In this document: piece after piece, positions 31,306-40,316 of the stretch
Position numbering within the stretch: position 1 is the first letter of the stretch
Layout of the letters: every line of letters starts with the position of its first letter
Assembly: GCA_963830065.1 (NCBI GenBank)
Contig: CAWHLA010000010.1
Coordinates: 62,001-126,000, forward strand
Direction of reading: 5' to 3'
DNA: 64,000 nucleotides
Source of the DNA: JACCZR01 sp963830065
GTDB taxonomy: Bacteria > Actinomycetota > Thermoleophilia > Solirubrobacterales > Thermoleophilaceae
The notes under the pieces: generated by a model
Databases searched by the model: none
Seen by the model: the letters and a program-made list of their open reading frames with translations, nothing else
Told to the model about the DNA's origin: nothing
Position numbers and translations under genes: made by a program

Positions 31306-32545
31306 ATGCGACCACAATGCCGTGCTAGCGGCGCCGACCCCCTGCCCTCCGTGCGGCCCACGCCGCTTCGGCTCGCCTCTGCGGACGGGCCGCCCGACGC
31401 CGAGCGCGAGGCCCTCACACGTGTCGCCGCCGCGGCTGCCGGCGCGCATCGCCTCGAGGACGTGCTCGAGCTGGTCGCCGAGGAGGCTCGCCGCGCGGTC
31501 GGCTCGTCTTCCCTGTCGGTCAGCCGCTGGGACCGTGAGCGCGAGGCGCTGCACACGCTGATCAACGTCGGGGAGCTCGGCCCGGCCGAGCACCGCTACC
31601 CCGAGGACGAGCTCTACCCGCTCAGCCAGAACCCGCTGGTCAAGCGCATGCTCCAGCAGGGCCAGCCGTATTTCAACGCGGTGGACGACCCCTCGGCGGA
31701 TCCCGCGGCCGTGGCGCTGCTCCGCTCCCTGGGCAAGGAGTCCGACGTCGCCGTGCCGATCATCGTGGACGGCCAGACCTGGGGAGAGGTCTGGACCGCC
31801 ACCTCGCCGGGCCAGCCGCGCTTTCAGGCGGCGGACGTCCGCTTCCTGAGCGCGATCGCCACTCGACTCGCGCAGGTGCTGGGGCGGGCGGAACTGTTCT
31901 CGCGCGTCTCCCAGCTGGCCTACGAGGACTCGCTGACCGGCCTGGCCAACCGGCGGGCGCTGCTCGAGGGCCTCGAGCGAGCGACGACGCGCGCGCTCGA
32001 CTCGGACGGCGATCTGACCGTCCTGATCTGCGACGTCGACGGCCTGAAGCCGATCAACGACGCCCGCGGCCACGACGCCGGGGACCGGGCGCTGCTGCTG
32101 GTGGGCGACGCGCTGGTGGCCGCGTCGGCGCGCTGGCCGTTGAGCACCGTCGGGCGGCTGTCGGGCGACGAGTTCTGCGTCCTGCTCGAAGGCGGCGACC
32201 TGGAAGCCGCCGAGGAGGTGGCCGGCGCCGCGCTGACCGCCCTGGGCGCCGAACGCGACGCGCGGCTGTCGATCTCCTGCGGAGCGGCTCAGGCCGGCCC
32301 TGGTGCGGCACGCGCACGAGCGCTGGGACGGCTACGGCTACCCCGACGGCCTGGCCGGCGAGGAGATTCCGCTGGGCGCGCGCATCATCTTCGCCTGCGA
32401 CGCCTGGGACGCGATGACCACCGACCGGCCCTACCGCAAGGCGCTGACCTTCGCCCAGGCCGCCAAGGAGATGCAGACCGGCGCCGGCTCCCAGTTCGAC
32501 GCAGCGGTGGTCGAAGCGGTCATGCAGGTCGTCGGGCCTGTCTAG
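31306..32545 (+). pseudogene. GAF-GGDEF diguanylate cyclase joined out of frame to the C-terminal half of an HD-GYP domain
   Basis: From the ATG at 31306 a GAF-like sensor (about residues 40-190, DVAVPIIVDGQTWGEVWTA) leads into a GGDEF domain with DSLTGLANRRALLEGL and GRLSGDEFCVLLEG (SGDEF variant). At about 32283-32300 the frame shifts by +1. The next frame reads straight into the second half of an HD-GYP phosphodiesterase: HERWDGYGYPDGLAGEEIPL, then CDAWDAMTTDRPYRKAL, ending at the TAG at 32543. The end of GGDEF and the HD-dyad half of HD-GYP are missing, so this is a deletion and not a one-base slip. A GTG at 32303 could start the HD-GYP remnant alone. Confidence 0.8.
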
Positions 32546-32555
32546 TCTCAGGCGG

Positions 32556-33695
32556 GTGCGCAAAGTCGTCATTGCGGGGTCCACGGGCTCCATCGGGACC
32601 CAGGCCATCGAGGTGGTCGAGGGCAGCTCCGAGCTGGAGGTCGTCGCCCTCTCAGCGGGCTCGAACCACGAGCTGCTGCTCGAGCAGACCCGCGCGCTGG
32701 GAGTCAGCCGGATAGCGCTGTCCGACGAAGCGGCGGCCGCGCGCGCCGCCGAGGCCTGGACCGACGGCGAGGTGCTGGCCGGCAGCGAAGGGCTGGTCCA
32801 GCTCATCGTCGAGTCGGGAGCGGACCTCGTGCTCAACGCGCTCACCGGATCTGCGGGCCTGGGCCCGACCGTGGCCACGCTGGGGGAGGGGATCGACCTC
32901 GCCCTGGCCAACAAGGAGAGCCTCGTGGTGGGCGGCGAGCTGGTGATGGCGCTGGCGGAGGCCACCGGCGCCCAGGTCATCCCGGTCGACTCCGAGCACT
33001 CGGCGCTGCATCAGCTGGTGGCCGGCGAGGCACCGGGCACGGTCGACAGGCTGGTGCTCACCGCCTCCGGCGGCCCCTTCCGTGGCCGCTCGGCCGACGA
33101 GCTCGAGGACGTGACGGTCGAGCAGGCGCTCGCGCACCCCACCTGGGACATGGGCGGGCGCATCACGATCGACTCGGCCACGCTGTTCAACAAGGGCCTC
33201 GAGGTGATCGAGGCGCACCATCTGTTCGGGACGCCCTACGACCAGATCGACGTGGTGGTCCACCCGCAGTCGATCGTGCACGGGATGGTCTCGCTGAACG
33301 ACGGCGCGTCCCTTGCCCATCTCGGTCACCCCGACATGCGCGTGCCGATCTCCTACGCCCTGCACCACCCCGAGCGGGCCGACGTCCCGGTGCCCACGCT
33401 GGACCTGGCGGCGGTGGGCTCGCTCCAGTTCGAGGCTCCCGACGAGGCGGCCTTCCCGTGCCTGCGACTGGCCCGTGAGGCGGCGATGGCGGGCGGCACG
33501 GCCCCATGCGTGCTCAACGCGGCCGACGAGGTGGCGGTGCACGCCTTCCTCAACGGCGACCTCCCCTTCACCGGCATCCCGCGCGTGATCGAGGACACCC
33601 TGTCGGCCGTGCCGGCCCAGCCCCTGCGCGACTTCTCGAACCTGACCGAGGCCGACACCGAGGCGCGCCGCCACGCCGCCGGAGCCGCGGTATGA
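32556..33695 (+). CDS. dxr: 1-deoxy-D-xylulose 5-phosphate reductoisomerase
   Basis: 379 residues. Makes MEP, the committed step of non-mevalonate isoprenoid synthesis; the target of fosmidomycin. VVIAGSTGSIGTQAIEVV is the NADPH motif, ALANKESLVVGGELVM and PVDSEHSALHQL the metal site, and MGGRITIDSATLFNKGLEVIE the substrate loop. The GTG lies 7 bases after a -10-like TAGTCT (32543-32548), which also contains the stop of the upstream remnant. It overlaps rseP (ATGA). Confidence 0.97.
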   Translation: MRKVVIAGSTGSIGTQAIEVVEGSSELEVVALSAGSNHELLLEQTRALGVSRIALSDEAAAARAAEAWTDGEVLAGSEGLVQLIVESGADLVLNALTGSAGLGPTVATLGEGIDLALANKESLVVGGELVMALAEATGAQVIPVDSEHSALHQLVAGEAPGTVDRLVLTASGGPFRGRSADELEDVTVEQALAHPTWDMGGRITIDSATLFNKGLEVIEAHHLFGTPYDQIDVVVHPQSIVHGMVSLNDGASLAHLGHPDMRVPISYALHHPERADVPVPTLDLAAVGSLQFEAPDEAAFPCLRLAREAAMAGGTAPCVLNAADEVAVHAFLNGDLPFTGIPRVIEDTLSAVPAQPLRDFSNLTEADTEARRHAAGAAV

Positions 33696-34786
33696 CGCTC
33701 GTCTCCGTCGTGCTCGCGGCCGCGGGCTTCATGGCCCTGGTGGTGCTGCACGAGATGGGCCACTTCTTCGCCGCCAAGGCGGTGGGGATGCGGGTGGAGA
33801 AGTTCTCGCTGTTCTTCCCGCCCAACCTGGTCTCGCGCAAGCGCGGGGAGACCGAGTACGCCATCGGAGCGATCCCCCTCGGGGGCTACGTGAAGATCAG
33901 CGGGATGAACCCCAGCGAGGACCTCCCCGACGAGGTCCGCACGCGGGCTTACTACTCCCAGCCGGTGTGGAAGCGGATCGTGGTGATCGCCGCAGGGCCG
34001 GCGGTGAACCTGGTCGTCGCGTTCCTGCTGATGTTCGTGTTCTTCTCCGCCATCGGCGCCGAGACCGTGCCCAAGCGCGCAGAGGTGGACGTGGTGGAGA
34101 AGACCTATCCGGCGGCCGGCCAGCTGCGGCCGGGGGACAAGATCCTCGCCGTGGACGGCAAGCGGGGGCAGCTGCGCACCCTTTCGCGACAGATCTCCTC
34201 GCACAAATGCGCCGACACGCCTCCGAAGGCGCGCTGCAAGGCCACCGAGTCGGCCAACCTGCTGATCAGCCGCAACGGGCAGGAGAAGCGCCTGGAGCTG
34301 ACGCCCGTCTACGACCCCCAGGCGAAGAAGACACGGCTGGGTTTCGGCTACGCGCCCGGGCCGCGCCAGACCCTGCCCCCCGGGAAGGCGTTCACGCGCA
34401 CGTTCGACCAGTTCACGTTCATCACCGGCCAGACGCTGAGCCTCCCGGCTCGGCTGTTCAACGCCGAGAAGCGCAAGGAGATATCCGGCGTGGTGGGCTC
34501 CTACGAGGTCACGCGGCAGACGATCCTCCAGGACATCGCCGAGGTGGTGGCGATCCTGGCGGTCATCTCGCTCTCCCTGGCGATCGTGAACCTGTTCCCG
34601 TTCCTGCCGCTGGACGGCGGCCACATCTTCTGGGCCCTGGTGGAGCTCGTGCGGCGCAAGCCGGTCTCCTACCAGCTCATGGAGAAATCGAGCATCATCG
34701 GTTTCATGCTCGTGATCGGGCTGTTCGTGCTCGGGCTGACCAACGACATCGGGCGCCTGACCGGCGAGGGGTTCCAAGTCCGCTAG
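33692..34786 (+). CDS. rseP: Site-2 protease, RseP family
   Basis: 364 residues. Intramembrane zinc metalloprotease cleaving anti-sigma factors or signal-peptide remnants. HEMGH at residues 20-24 is in the first membrane helix. LPLDGGHIFWALVEL near residue 310 supplies the third ligand, and a single PDZ-like domain (about 125-215, GQLRPGDKILAVDG) lies between. Downstream of dxr is its usual place. Possible substrates in this window include the RskA-like anti-sigma fusion at 49566-50600 (inference). Confidence 0.93.
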   Translation: MTLVSVVLAAAGFMALVVLHEMGHFFAAKAVGMRVEKFSLFFPPNLVSRKRGETEYAIGAIPLGGYVKISGMNPSEDLPDEVRTRAYYSQPVWKRIVVIAAGPAVNLVVAFLLMFVFFSAIGAETVPKRAEVDVVEKTYPAAGQLRPGDKILAVDGKRGQLRTLSRQISSHKCADTPPKARCKATESANLLISRNGQEKRLELTPVYDPQAKKTRLGFGYAPGPRQTLPPGKAFTRTFDQFTFITGQTLSLPARLFNAEKRKEISGVVGSYEVTRQTILQDIAEVVAILAVISLSLAIVNLFPFLPLDGGHIFWALVELVRRKPVSYQLMEKSSIIGFMLVIGLFVLGLTNDIGRLTGEGFQVR

Positions 34787-34834
34787 CGCCGCATTAGGCT
34801 CCCGCTTCGAGGAGACCAGGGAGAGGAGCCCCCG

Positions 34835-36646
34835 TTGGAGAGCAGCACCGTAGAACGCAAGACCGAGCGTCCGCCTGCAATAGACGCCAAGACCGTCTGC
34901 GAGGCGTTCCAGATCACCGCCGAGGCGGTGGCCGACCAAGTCGCGCTGCGCACGAAGGACGACGACGTGTCGCTGACGTGGGGCGAGTACGCCGACCACG
35001 CCAGGAAGGTCGCCGGCGGGCTGGCGGCCCTCGGCGTGGGCAGGGGCGACACCGTGGCGATCATGCTCACCAACCGCCCCGAGTTCCACTACTGCGACGC
35101 CGGCGCGATGCACCTCGGCGCCACGCCCTTCTCGATCTACAACACCTACACGGCGGAGCAGATCGAGTACCTCGTGGGCGACGCCGGCAACACGGTCGTC
35201 ATCACCGAGCAGGCCTTCCTCGACCGGATCATGGCTGCCAAGGACGCCGACAATCCGCTCGAGCACGTCGTGGTCGTGGACGGGGACCCGCCCGAGGGCG
35301 CTATCTCCCTGGCCGAGCTAGAGGGCAAGGCCGCGGAGGACTTCGACTTCGAGGCCGCCTGGAAGGCGGTCGAGCCCGACGACATCCTCACGCTGATCTA
35401 CACCTCGGGCACCACCGGGCCGCCCAAGGGCGTGCAGATCTCGCACGGCAACATGGTCGGCTGCGTTCGCTCCTACGACAAGATCATCGTCTTCCCGTTC
35501 GGCGGCCGGATCGTCTCCTACCTCCCGATGGCGCACGTGGCCGAGCGCAACGTGAGCCAGTACCTGCCGATGCTGTGCGGGTTCAACGTCACCGATTGTC
35601 CCGATGCCCGCCAGGTGGCGCAGTACCTGCCCCAGGTGCGGCCGTCTTGGTTCTTCGCCGTCCCGCGCATCTGGGAGAAGATGAAGGCCGGGCTCGAGGC
35701 CATGCTGGCCGGGCTCGACGAGGGCCCGCAGAAGGAGGCCATGCAGGGCGCGGTGGACCTGTCGCTGAAGCGGGTCAAGCTGATCCAGGCCGGTGAGGAG
35801 GTTCCCGCCGACCTGGAGGAGCAGTGGAAGCAGGCCGACGAGCAGGTTCTGGCCAACGTGCGCGGGATGCTCGGCCTCGACCAGGTGGAGGCCTGCAACG
35901 TGGGCGCGGCGCCCACGCCTCCCGAGGTGATCGAGTTCTTCCACGCCCTGGGCGTGCCGCTGGCCGAGCTGTGGGGCATGTCGGAGACGTGCGGCGCCGG
36001 CACCTGCAACCCGCCCGAGAAGATCAAGATCGGGACCGTCGGCCCGCCGGCGCCCGACTGCGAGATCAAGCTCGACGAGGACGGCGAGGTTCTGATCCGT
36101 GGCCCCGTGGTCATGCCCGGCTATCGCAACCTGCCCGACAAGACGGCCGAGACCTTCACCGACGACGGCTTCCTGCGCACCGGTGACATCGGCGAGTTCG
36201 ACGAGGACGGCTACCTGAAGATCGTCGACCGCAAGAAGGAGCTGATCATCAGCGCCGCCGGCAAGAACATGTCGCCGGCGAACATCGAGTCGAAGATCAA
36301 GGCGGCCGGTCCGCTCATCGGCCAGGCGGTGACCATCGGGGACGCGCGCCAGTTCAACAGCGCGCTCGTCACGCTGGACCCCGATGCCATCCCGGGGCTC
36401 GCCGAGAAGGTCGGCGCGTCGCCGGACGCCGCCGAGCTGTCTGCCAACGAGAAGGTGATCGCGGCCGTCCAGGAGGAGATCGACGCGGCCAACGAGCAGC
36501 TCGCGCGGGTGGAGCAGATCAAGAAGTTCAAGATCCTGCCGACCGAGTGGGAGCCCGGCGGGGAGGAGCTGACCCCGACCATGAAGCTCAAGCGCAAGCC
36601 GATCGCCGAGAAGTACAAGGACGAGATCGAAGGGCTTTACAGCTAG
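34835..36646 (+). CDS. Long-chain acyl-CoA ligase (AMP-forming)
   Basis: 603 residues, ANL superfamily. Activates a fatty acid via acyl-AMP to acyl-CoA. LIYTSGTTGPPKGVQISHGNM is the P-loop-like motif (about 187-205), LWGMSETCGAGTCNPP follows, and GYLKIVDRKKELIISAAGKN (A8) contains the hinge. The ~60 residues beyond the usual hinge match the long-chain FadD15/FAA1 type. TTG start with upstream GAGAGGAG. The chain length preference is not visible. Confidence 0.9.
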   Translation: MESSTVERKTERPPAIDAKTVCEAFQITAEAVADQVALRTKDDDVSLTWGEYADHARKVAGGLAALGVGRGDTVAIMLTNRPEFHYCDAGAMHLGATPFSIYNTYTAEQIEYLVGDAGNTVVITEQAFLDRIMAAKDADNPLEHVVVVDGDPPEGAISLAELEGKAAEDFDFEAAWKAVEPDDILTLIYTSGTTGPPKGVQISHGNMVGCVRSYDKIIVFPFGGRIVSYLPMAHVAERNVSQYLPMLCGFNVTDCPDARQVAQYLPQVRPSWFFAVPRIWEKMKAGLEAMLAGLDEGPQKEAMQGAVDLSLKRVKLIQAGEEVPADLEEQWKQADEQVLANVRGMLGLDQVEACNVGAAPTPPEVIEFFHALGVPLAELWGMSETCGAGTCNPPEKIKIGTVGPPAPDCEIKLDEDGEVLIRGPVVMPGYRNLPDKTAETFTDDGFLRTGDIGEFDEDGYLKIVDRKKELIISAAGKNMSPANIESKIKAAGPLIGQAVTIGDARQFNSALVTLDPDAIPGLAEKVGASPDAAELSANEKVIAAVQEEIDAANEQLARVEQIKKFKILPTEWEPGGEELTPTMKLKRKPIAEKYKDEIEGLYS

Positions 36647-36663
36647 CGCACGGCCTGACGGGT

Positions 36664-36702
36664 CCCCACCCAGGGTGGCCAAGGCGCCACCCCCGGGTGG
36701 GC
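36664..36702 (+). terminator. Hairpin after the acyl-CoA ligase gene
   Basis: CCCACCC (36665-36671) can pair with GGGTGGG (36695-36701), with an alternative inner stem GGGTGG/CCACCC. It lies ~20 bases after the ligase stop and probably ends its transcript. The remaining ~90 bases to 36790 hold a small CTCCCTAGCTGGGAG palindrome and the RBS of the next gene; I see no clear -35/-10 pair. Confidence 0.5.
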
Positions 36703-36790
36703 TACCTACACCCTTGGCTCCCTAGCTGGGAGGGCGCACCGAACGGAGACTCCTCCTATCGGATTCGCCACCAGCACCAAGGAGACCAAG

Positions 36791-37438
36791 ATGACCCGCA
36801 CCGCCACCACCAAGCTCGTCGCCACGGCCCTGGCCGTCGCCTCGCTGGGCCTCGCCTCGACCGCCCAGGCCGCCGACCAGAGCATCGCCATCGGCGAGCC
36901 CACCCCGGGCGCCGGGGTGCCGGCCCAGCCCGCCGGCCCCGCTCAGCCCGCTGAGCAGGGCATGGAGGAGGGCAACCAGGCCGAGGAGGACACGCCCAAG
37001 ACCAAGGAGCAGCAGCAGATCGAGGACGCGGCGCGCTACGAGCGTTACTGCAACCAGCCCAACGCCGAGCCCTCGCACTCCGACAAGGCCTTCTGCGAGG
37101 CCTACGCCAAGGGGACGAACGCCTCCGCTGACAAGCAGCCCACCACCGAGGAGAGGGACCGGTACGAGCGCTACTGCAAGATGAAGGACGCAGAGCCCTC
37201 GCACTCCGACAAGGAGTTCTGCCGCTGGTACGAGGAGCGCTACCCCGAGCACGGGACCGACAAGCCCGACTACGAGCGCACCGACGACTACGAAGAGGCC
37301 CAGCCGGCCGCCAAGAAGGTCGAGAAGGCCGACAAGGGCAGCCTGCCCTTCACCGGCCTCGAGATCTGGCAGCTCGGCCTGATCGGGATCGTCCTGGTCG
37401 GCGGCGGGTTCGGCGCCCGCCGCCTGCTGGCCAGCTAG
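36791..37438 (+). CDS. LPXTG cell-wall-anchored protein with paired Cys repeats
   Basis: 215 residues; family not recognised. A signal peptide (1-28, ending STAQAA) exports it. After a proline/glutamate-rich linker come two copies of a ~24-residue repeat (82-105 and 124-147), each of the form RYERYC..(N/K)..AEPSHSD(K)xFCxxY with two Cys, which may form a disulfide. The C-terminus is a textbook sorting signal: LPFTG (185-189), a hydrophobic helix (IWQLGLIGIVLVGGGFG) and a positive tail ARRLLAS. A housekeeping sortase elsewhere should anchor it. AAGGAG precedes the ATG at good spacing. Monocistronic between two terminators. Confidence 0.88.
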   Translation: MTRTATTKLVATALAVASLGLASTAQAADQSIAIGEPTPGAGVPAQPAGPAQPAEQGMEEGNQAEEDTPKTKEQQQIEDAARYERYCNQPNAEPSHSDKAFCEAYAKGTNASADKQPTTEERDRYERYCKMKDAEPSHSDKEFCRWYEERYPEHGTDKPDYERTDDYEEAQPAAKKVEKADKGSLPFTGLEIWQLGLIGIVLVGGGFGARRLLAS

Positions 37439-37462
37439 GCCCGCAGGACATAGCGCCGGAAA

Positions 37463-37492
37463 CGAGGGGCGCCCCGCGAGGGGCGCCCCTCG
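37463..37492. terminator. Bidirectional terminator between convergent genes
   Basis: Perfect stem CGAGGGGCGCCCC / GGGGCGCCCCTCG with loop GCGA, between the LPXTG gene (plus) and the sigma factor gene (minus). Confidence 0.85.
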
Positions 37493-37497
37493 AGCGT

Positions 37498-38697
37498 TTA
37501 GAGAGTCTTCAGCCGGCGCTCGAGGTGGCGGCGCTCGACCAGGTTGTCCGCTCCCGCGATGGCCCGCTCGTAGGCGGCGGCCGCTTCGTCTCGGCGACCA
37601 AGGCGCCGCAGCAGGTCGGCCCTCACGACGTGGAAGCGGTGGTGCCCGGCCAGGTCCAGCTCGTCGACCAGCGTGAGCGCTGGAGCCGGCCCCTCGAGCT
37701 CGGCGACGGCGACCGCCCGGTTCAGAGCCACGACCGGGCTGGGCTGGAGGGCGAGAAGCTGGTCGTACAGGGTCACGATCTGCCCCCAGTCGGTGCTCGC
37801 CGCGTCGGGCGCGTCGCTGTGGACGGCGTTGATGGCGGCCTGCACCTGGTACGGCCCCGGCTGTGCCCGCCGCAAGCAGCGCCGGACCAGGTCCTGGCCC
37901 TCGGCGATCAGCGCGCGGTCCCACCGCGCCCGGTCCTGATCGGCGAGCAGCACCAGCTCATCGCCCGACCGGGCCTCCCGCCGCGCTTCGGTGAGCAGCA
38001 TGAGCGCCAGCAGGCCGAGGACCTCGGGCTCGTCGGGCATCAGGTCGGCAAGCAGGCGGCCAAGCCGGATCGCCTCGCGGCACAGCTCGCCTCGGACCAG
38101 GGCGTCGCCCTCGCTGGCGGTGTGGCCCTCGTTGAACACCAGGTAGACCACCGCGAGCACCGCGGTGAGGCGGCCGGGAAGCTCCGCCGGGTCGGGCACC
38201 CGGTAGGGGATGGCGGCGGCGCGGATCTTGCGCTTGGCCCGCACGAGACGCTGGGCCATCGTGTCCTCGGGAACCAGGAAGGCCCGGGCGATCTCCGGGG
38301 TGGTCAGCCCGCCCAGCAACCTGAGCGTCAGCGCCACCTGGGCGGGGGTGGACAGCGCGGGGTGACAGCAGGTGAAGATCAGGCGCAGCTCGTCATCGCG
38401 CATCGCCCCCTCCTCGAGCGGCGGCCCCTCCGCCACACCGAACAGCAGCGCCTCCTCCGCCTGCAGAGCGTCCCGGCGGGATTCGCGCCGGTGGCGGTCG
38501 ATCGCCCGGTTGCGCGCGGTGGTGATGATCCATCCCGCCGGGCTGGGCGGCAGCCCGGTGGCCGGCCACTGCTCGGCAGCCACCGTCCAGGCGTCCTGCA
38601 CCGCCTCCTCGGCGAGGTCGATGTCGCCGAGGAGCCGCACCAACACCGCGACCGCCCGGCCGTGCTCCTCGCGGAAGACACGATCGATCTCCGACAC
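37498..38697 (-). CDS. RNA polymerase sigma factor, ECF42-type with C-terminal TPR-like domain
   Basis: 399 residues. Region 2 (about 5-75, LAEEAVQDAWTVAAEQWP and GWIITTARNRAIDRHRRE) and region 4 (about 115-170, LTLRLLGGLTTPEIARAFLVPEDTMAQRLVRAKRKI) are followed by a ~220-residue helical extension with ALNRAVAVAELEGP and RRDEAAAAYERAIA, typical of ECF42. These sigmas lack an anti-sigma and sit next to DGPF-domain proteins, as here. Controlled genes are unknown. Confidence 0.9.
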   Translation of the reverse strand: MSEIDRVFREEHGRAVAVLVRLLGDIDLAEEAVQDAWTVAAEQWPATGLPPSPAGWIITTARNRAIDRHRRESRRDALQAEEALLFGVAEGPPLEEGAMRDDELRLIFTCCHPALSTPAQVALTLRLLGGLTTPEIARAFLVPEDTMAQRLVRAKRKIRAAAIPYRVPDPAELPGRLTAVLAVVYLVFNEGHTASEGDALVRGELCREAIRLGRLLADLMPDEPEVLGLLALMLLTEARREARSGDELVLLADQDRARWDRALIAEGQDLVRRCLRRAQPGPYQVQAAINAVHSDAPDAASTDWGQIVTLYDQLLALQPSPVVALNRAVAVAELEGPAPALTLVDELDLAGHHRFHVVRADLLRRLGRRDEAAAAYERAIAGADNLVERRHLERRLKTL

Positions 38698-38700
38698 GCG

Positions 38701-39027
38701 CTACTGGAAGGGCCGCACCTCGATCGGCAGGGTCGTCGCGCGCGAGGTCCTGCGCGCCCAGTCAAGGGCGGCGTCGAGGTCGGGCGCGTCGATCACCGTG
38801 AAGCCGCCGAGGTGCTCCTTGGCCTCGATGAACGGGCCGTCGGTGACCAGCTCGTCGCGCACCACCGAAGCCGTGTCGGGCGGGTGAAGGCCGCCGGAGA
38901 AGACCCACACGCCCGCGGCCCTCATCTCGTCTGCCACGGCGCGGGTGTCCTCCATGATCTCGTCGAGGTTCTCGGGCGGAGGGCCCCCGCCATAGGGCTG
39001 GTAGACGCTGAGCAGGTACCGGGTCAT
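38701..39027 (-). CDS. YCII/DGPF-domain protein
   Basis: 108 residues from the ATG at 39027. YLLSVYQPYG opens the fold, and VRDELVTDGPFIEAKEHLGGFTVIDAPDLDAAL carries the DGPF motif with the gating EAKE segment. DGPF proteins accompany ECF41/42 sigma factors and may sense something for them; a direct role is not proven. It overlaps the upstream reductase gene by 4 bases and precedes the sigma gene by 3 bases, so the three form one operon. Confidence 0.9.
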   Translation of the reverse strand: MTRYLLSVYQPYGGGPPPENLDEIMEDTRAVADEMRAAGVWVFSGGLHPPDTASVVRDELVTDGPFIEAKEHLGGFTVIDAPDLDAALDWARRTSRATTLPIEVRPFQ

Positions 39028-39563
39028 GCGCCCGCCCGATGGTAGGTCGCGATCAGCACGCCCGTCGTGGTGGTGACCGAGTGCGCCAGCGCGAGGGGCA
39101 GGCCGGGCCCGCCGGCTTCGAACAGGCGGGTCCCGGATCCGAGCACGAGCGGGTGGATCTGGAGCAGGAGCTCGTCGATCAGGTCCTCGTGGAGCAGGCT
39201 TCGGACCAGCTGCCCGCTGCCCAGCACCACCAGCTGGTCCTCGGGTGCCGTGCGCTTGAGCTCGGCCAGGTCCCCGCTCACCAGCGTCGAGTTCTCCCAC
39301 GGGAGCGGCTCGGACAGGGTTCGCGAGGCGACGTACTTCTGGCGCGCCTCGAGCACCGGCGTGAACGGGTTGTCGTCCCTGCCGGCCCAGGCCCGGACGA
39401 ACTCCTCGTAGGTGGACCGGCCGAAGAGCAAGCCGCCTCCGCCGGCCATGTCCTGGGCCATGGCCTGCGCCTGCACCTCGTCCCGGTAGGGCTGCGTCCA
39501 CTCCTCCGGCGACTGCATCACTCCGTCCAGCGTGACGCTCTCGACTGCCTTGATCGTGGTCAT
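39024..39563 (-). CDS. Dihydrofolate-reductase-like (RibD C-terminal family) protein
   Basis: 179 residues from the ATG at 39563. This start is preferred because GGAGG lies 8 bases upstream; a TTG at 39590 is possible. VESVTLDGVMQSPEEW, LLFGRSTYEEFVRAW and VVLGSGQLVRSLLHEDLIDEL, then HPLVLGSGTRLF, are the family blocks. Such proteins often sit beside DGPF/ECF modules; their substrate is unknown. First gene of the operon with the DGPF protein and the sigma factor. Confidence 0.88.
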   Translation of the reverse strand: MTTIKAVESVTLDGVMQSPEEWTQPYRDEVQAQAMAQDMAGGGGLLFGRSTYEEFVRAWAGRDDNPFTPVLEARQKYVASRTLSEPLPWENSTLVSGDLAELKRTAPEDQLVVLGSGQLVRSLLHEDLIDELLLQIHPLVLGSGTRLFEAGGPGLPLALAHSVTTTTGVLIATYHRAGA

Positions 39564-39625
39564 GTCCATCGCCTCCGGGGTCGTTTTCAACCCCTACACG
39601 AACGCGGCGCGCCCGAATCGACATC

Positions 39626-40303
39626 ATGGGAAGTGTGGAATCATCGTCCGCCGCGCTGCTGGCCCGCGGGCCCTGGGCCCCAGAGGACGTCGACGTTCGC
39701 TGGCACCAGGCCGCCTACGAGCCCTCACAGGAGCTGACAGCCGCCGCCGACGCCCAGGTGGCCGAGCTGAGCTCGCGCGGCTCTCCCGCACACGACGGCA
39801 TGGCGGCGCGGATGCGCGATCACGAAGCCCGCGACGGCGGCCTGTGGATGGAGCTCCAGCCCGCCCGCTGGGCGCTGCGGCTGGTGGACGGCGAGGCCTG
39901 CGACTCCCTCACGGCCCTGTGTGTCGTACGCCGGGAGGACGGCTGGTGGCTGGCCGGCCGCCGGGCCGCCTGGCTGGCCACCTGGGCCGAGCGCTGGGCG
40001 CTGGGAGCCGGCGGCGCGGTCGAGGTGGGGGAGAGCCCGGTGGAGACGCTGTTCCGCGAGCTGGACGAGGAGTGGCAGCTGCGCCCGGTGCGGTCGGCGG
40101 TGGAGGCGCTGGTCAGGCTCCCGAACGGCGTGGCGATGCTCGTCGGCCAGGCCACGGTGGCCTCCGACGCCCAGCCTGTGCCGGACGCCGAGCACGACGA
40201 GTTCGCCTGGTGGCCCCCGGATCCCGCGGATTGGCCCGAAGAGGCGGACTGGCGAGTACGGCGGATGGGCACCCTGCTGGCGCAGGGCAGCGCCCCCGCG
40301 TAG
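39626..40303 (+). CDS. NUDIX hydrolase-like protein
   Basis: 225 residues. The C-terminal half is a NUDIX fold: GAGGAVEVGESPVETLFRELDEEW (about 131-154) fits the GX5EX7REUXEEXG box, with a final Trp instead of a small residue. The N-terminal ~100 residues (HDGMAARMRDHEARDGGLWMEL) have no clear assignment but resemble the leading region of other bacterial NUDIX fusions. Substrate unknown. It lies just before ispG, whose promoter overlaps its stop. Confidence 0.82.
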   Translation: MGSVESSSAALLARGPWAPEDVDVRWHQAAYEPSQELTAAADAQVAELSSRGSPAHDGMAARMRDHEARDGGLWMELQPARWALRLVDGEACDSLTALCVVRREDGWWLAGRRAAWLATWAERWALGAGGAVEVGESPVETLFRELDEEWQLRPVRSAVEALVRLPNGVAMLVGQATVASDAQPVPDAEHDEFAWWPPDPADWPEEADWRVRRMGTLLAQGSAPA

Positions 40304-40316
40304 CTACCCTGAAGGG

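Noticed and set aside
33353..35266. 637-codon frame antisense to dxr, rseP and the ligase
   Set aside because: Antisense shadow with His/Gln/Arg-rich composition and no motif.
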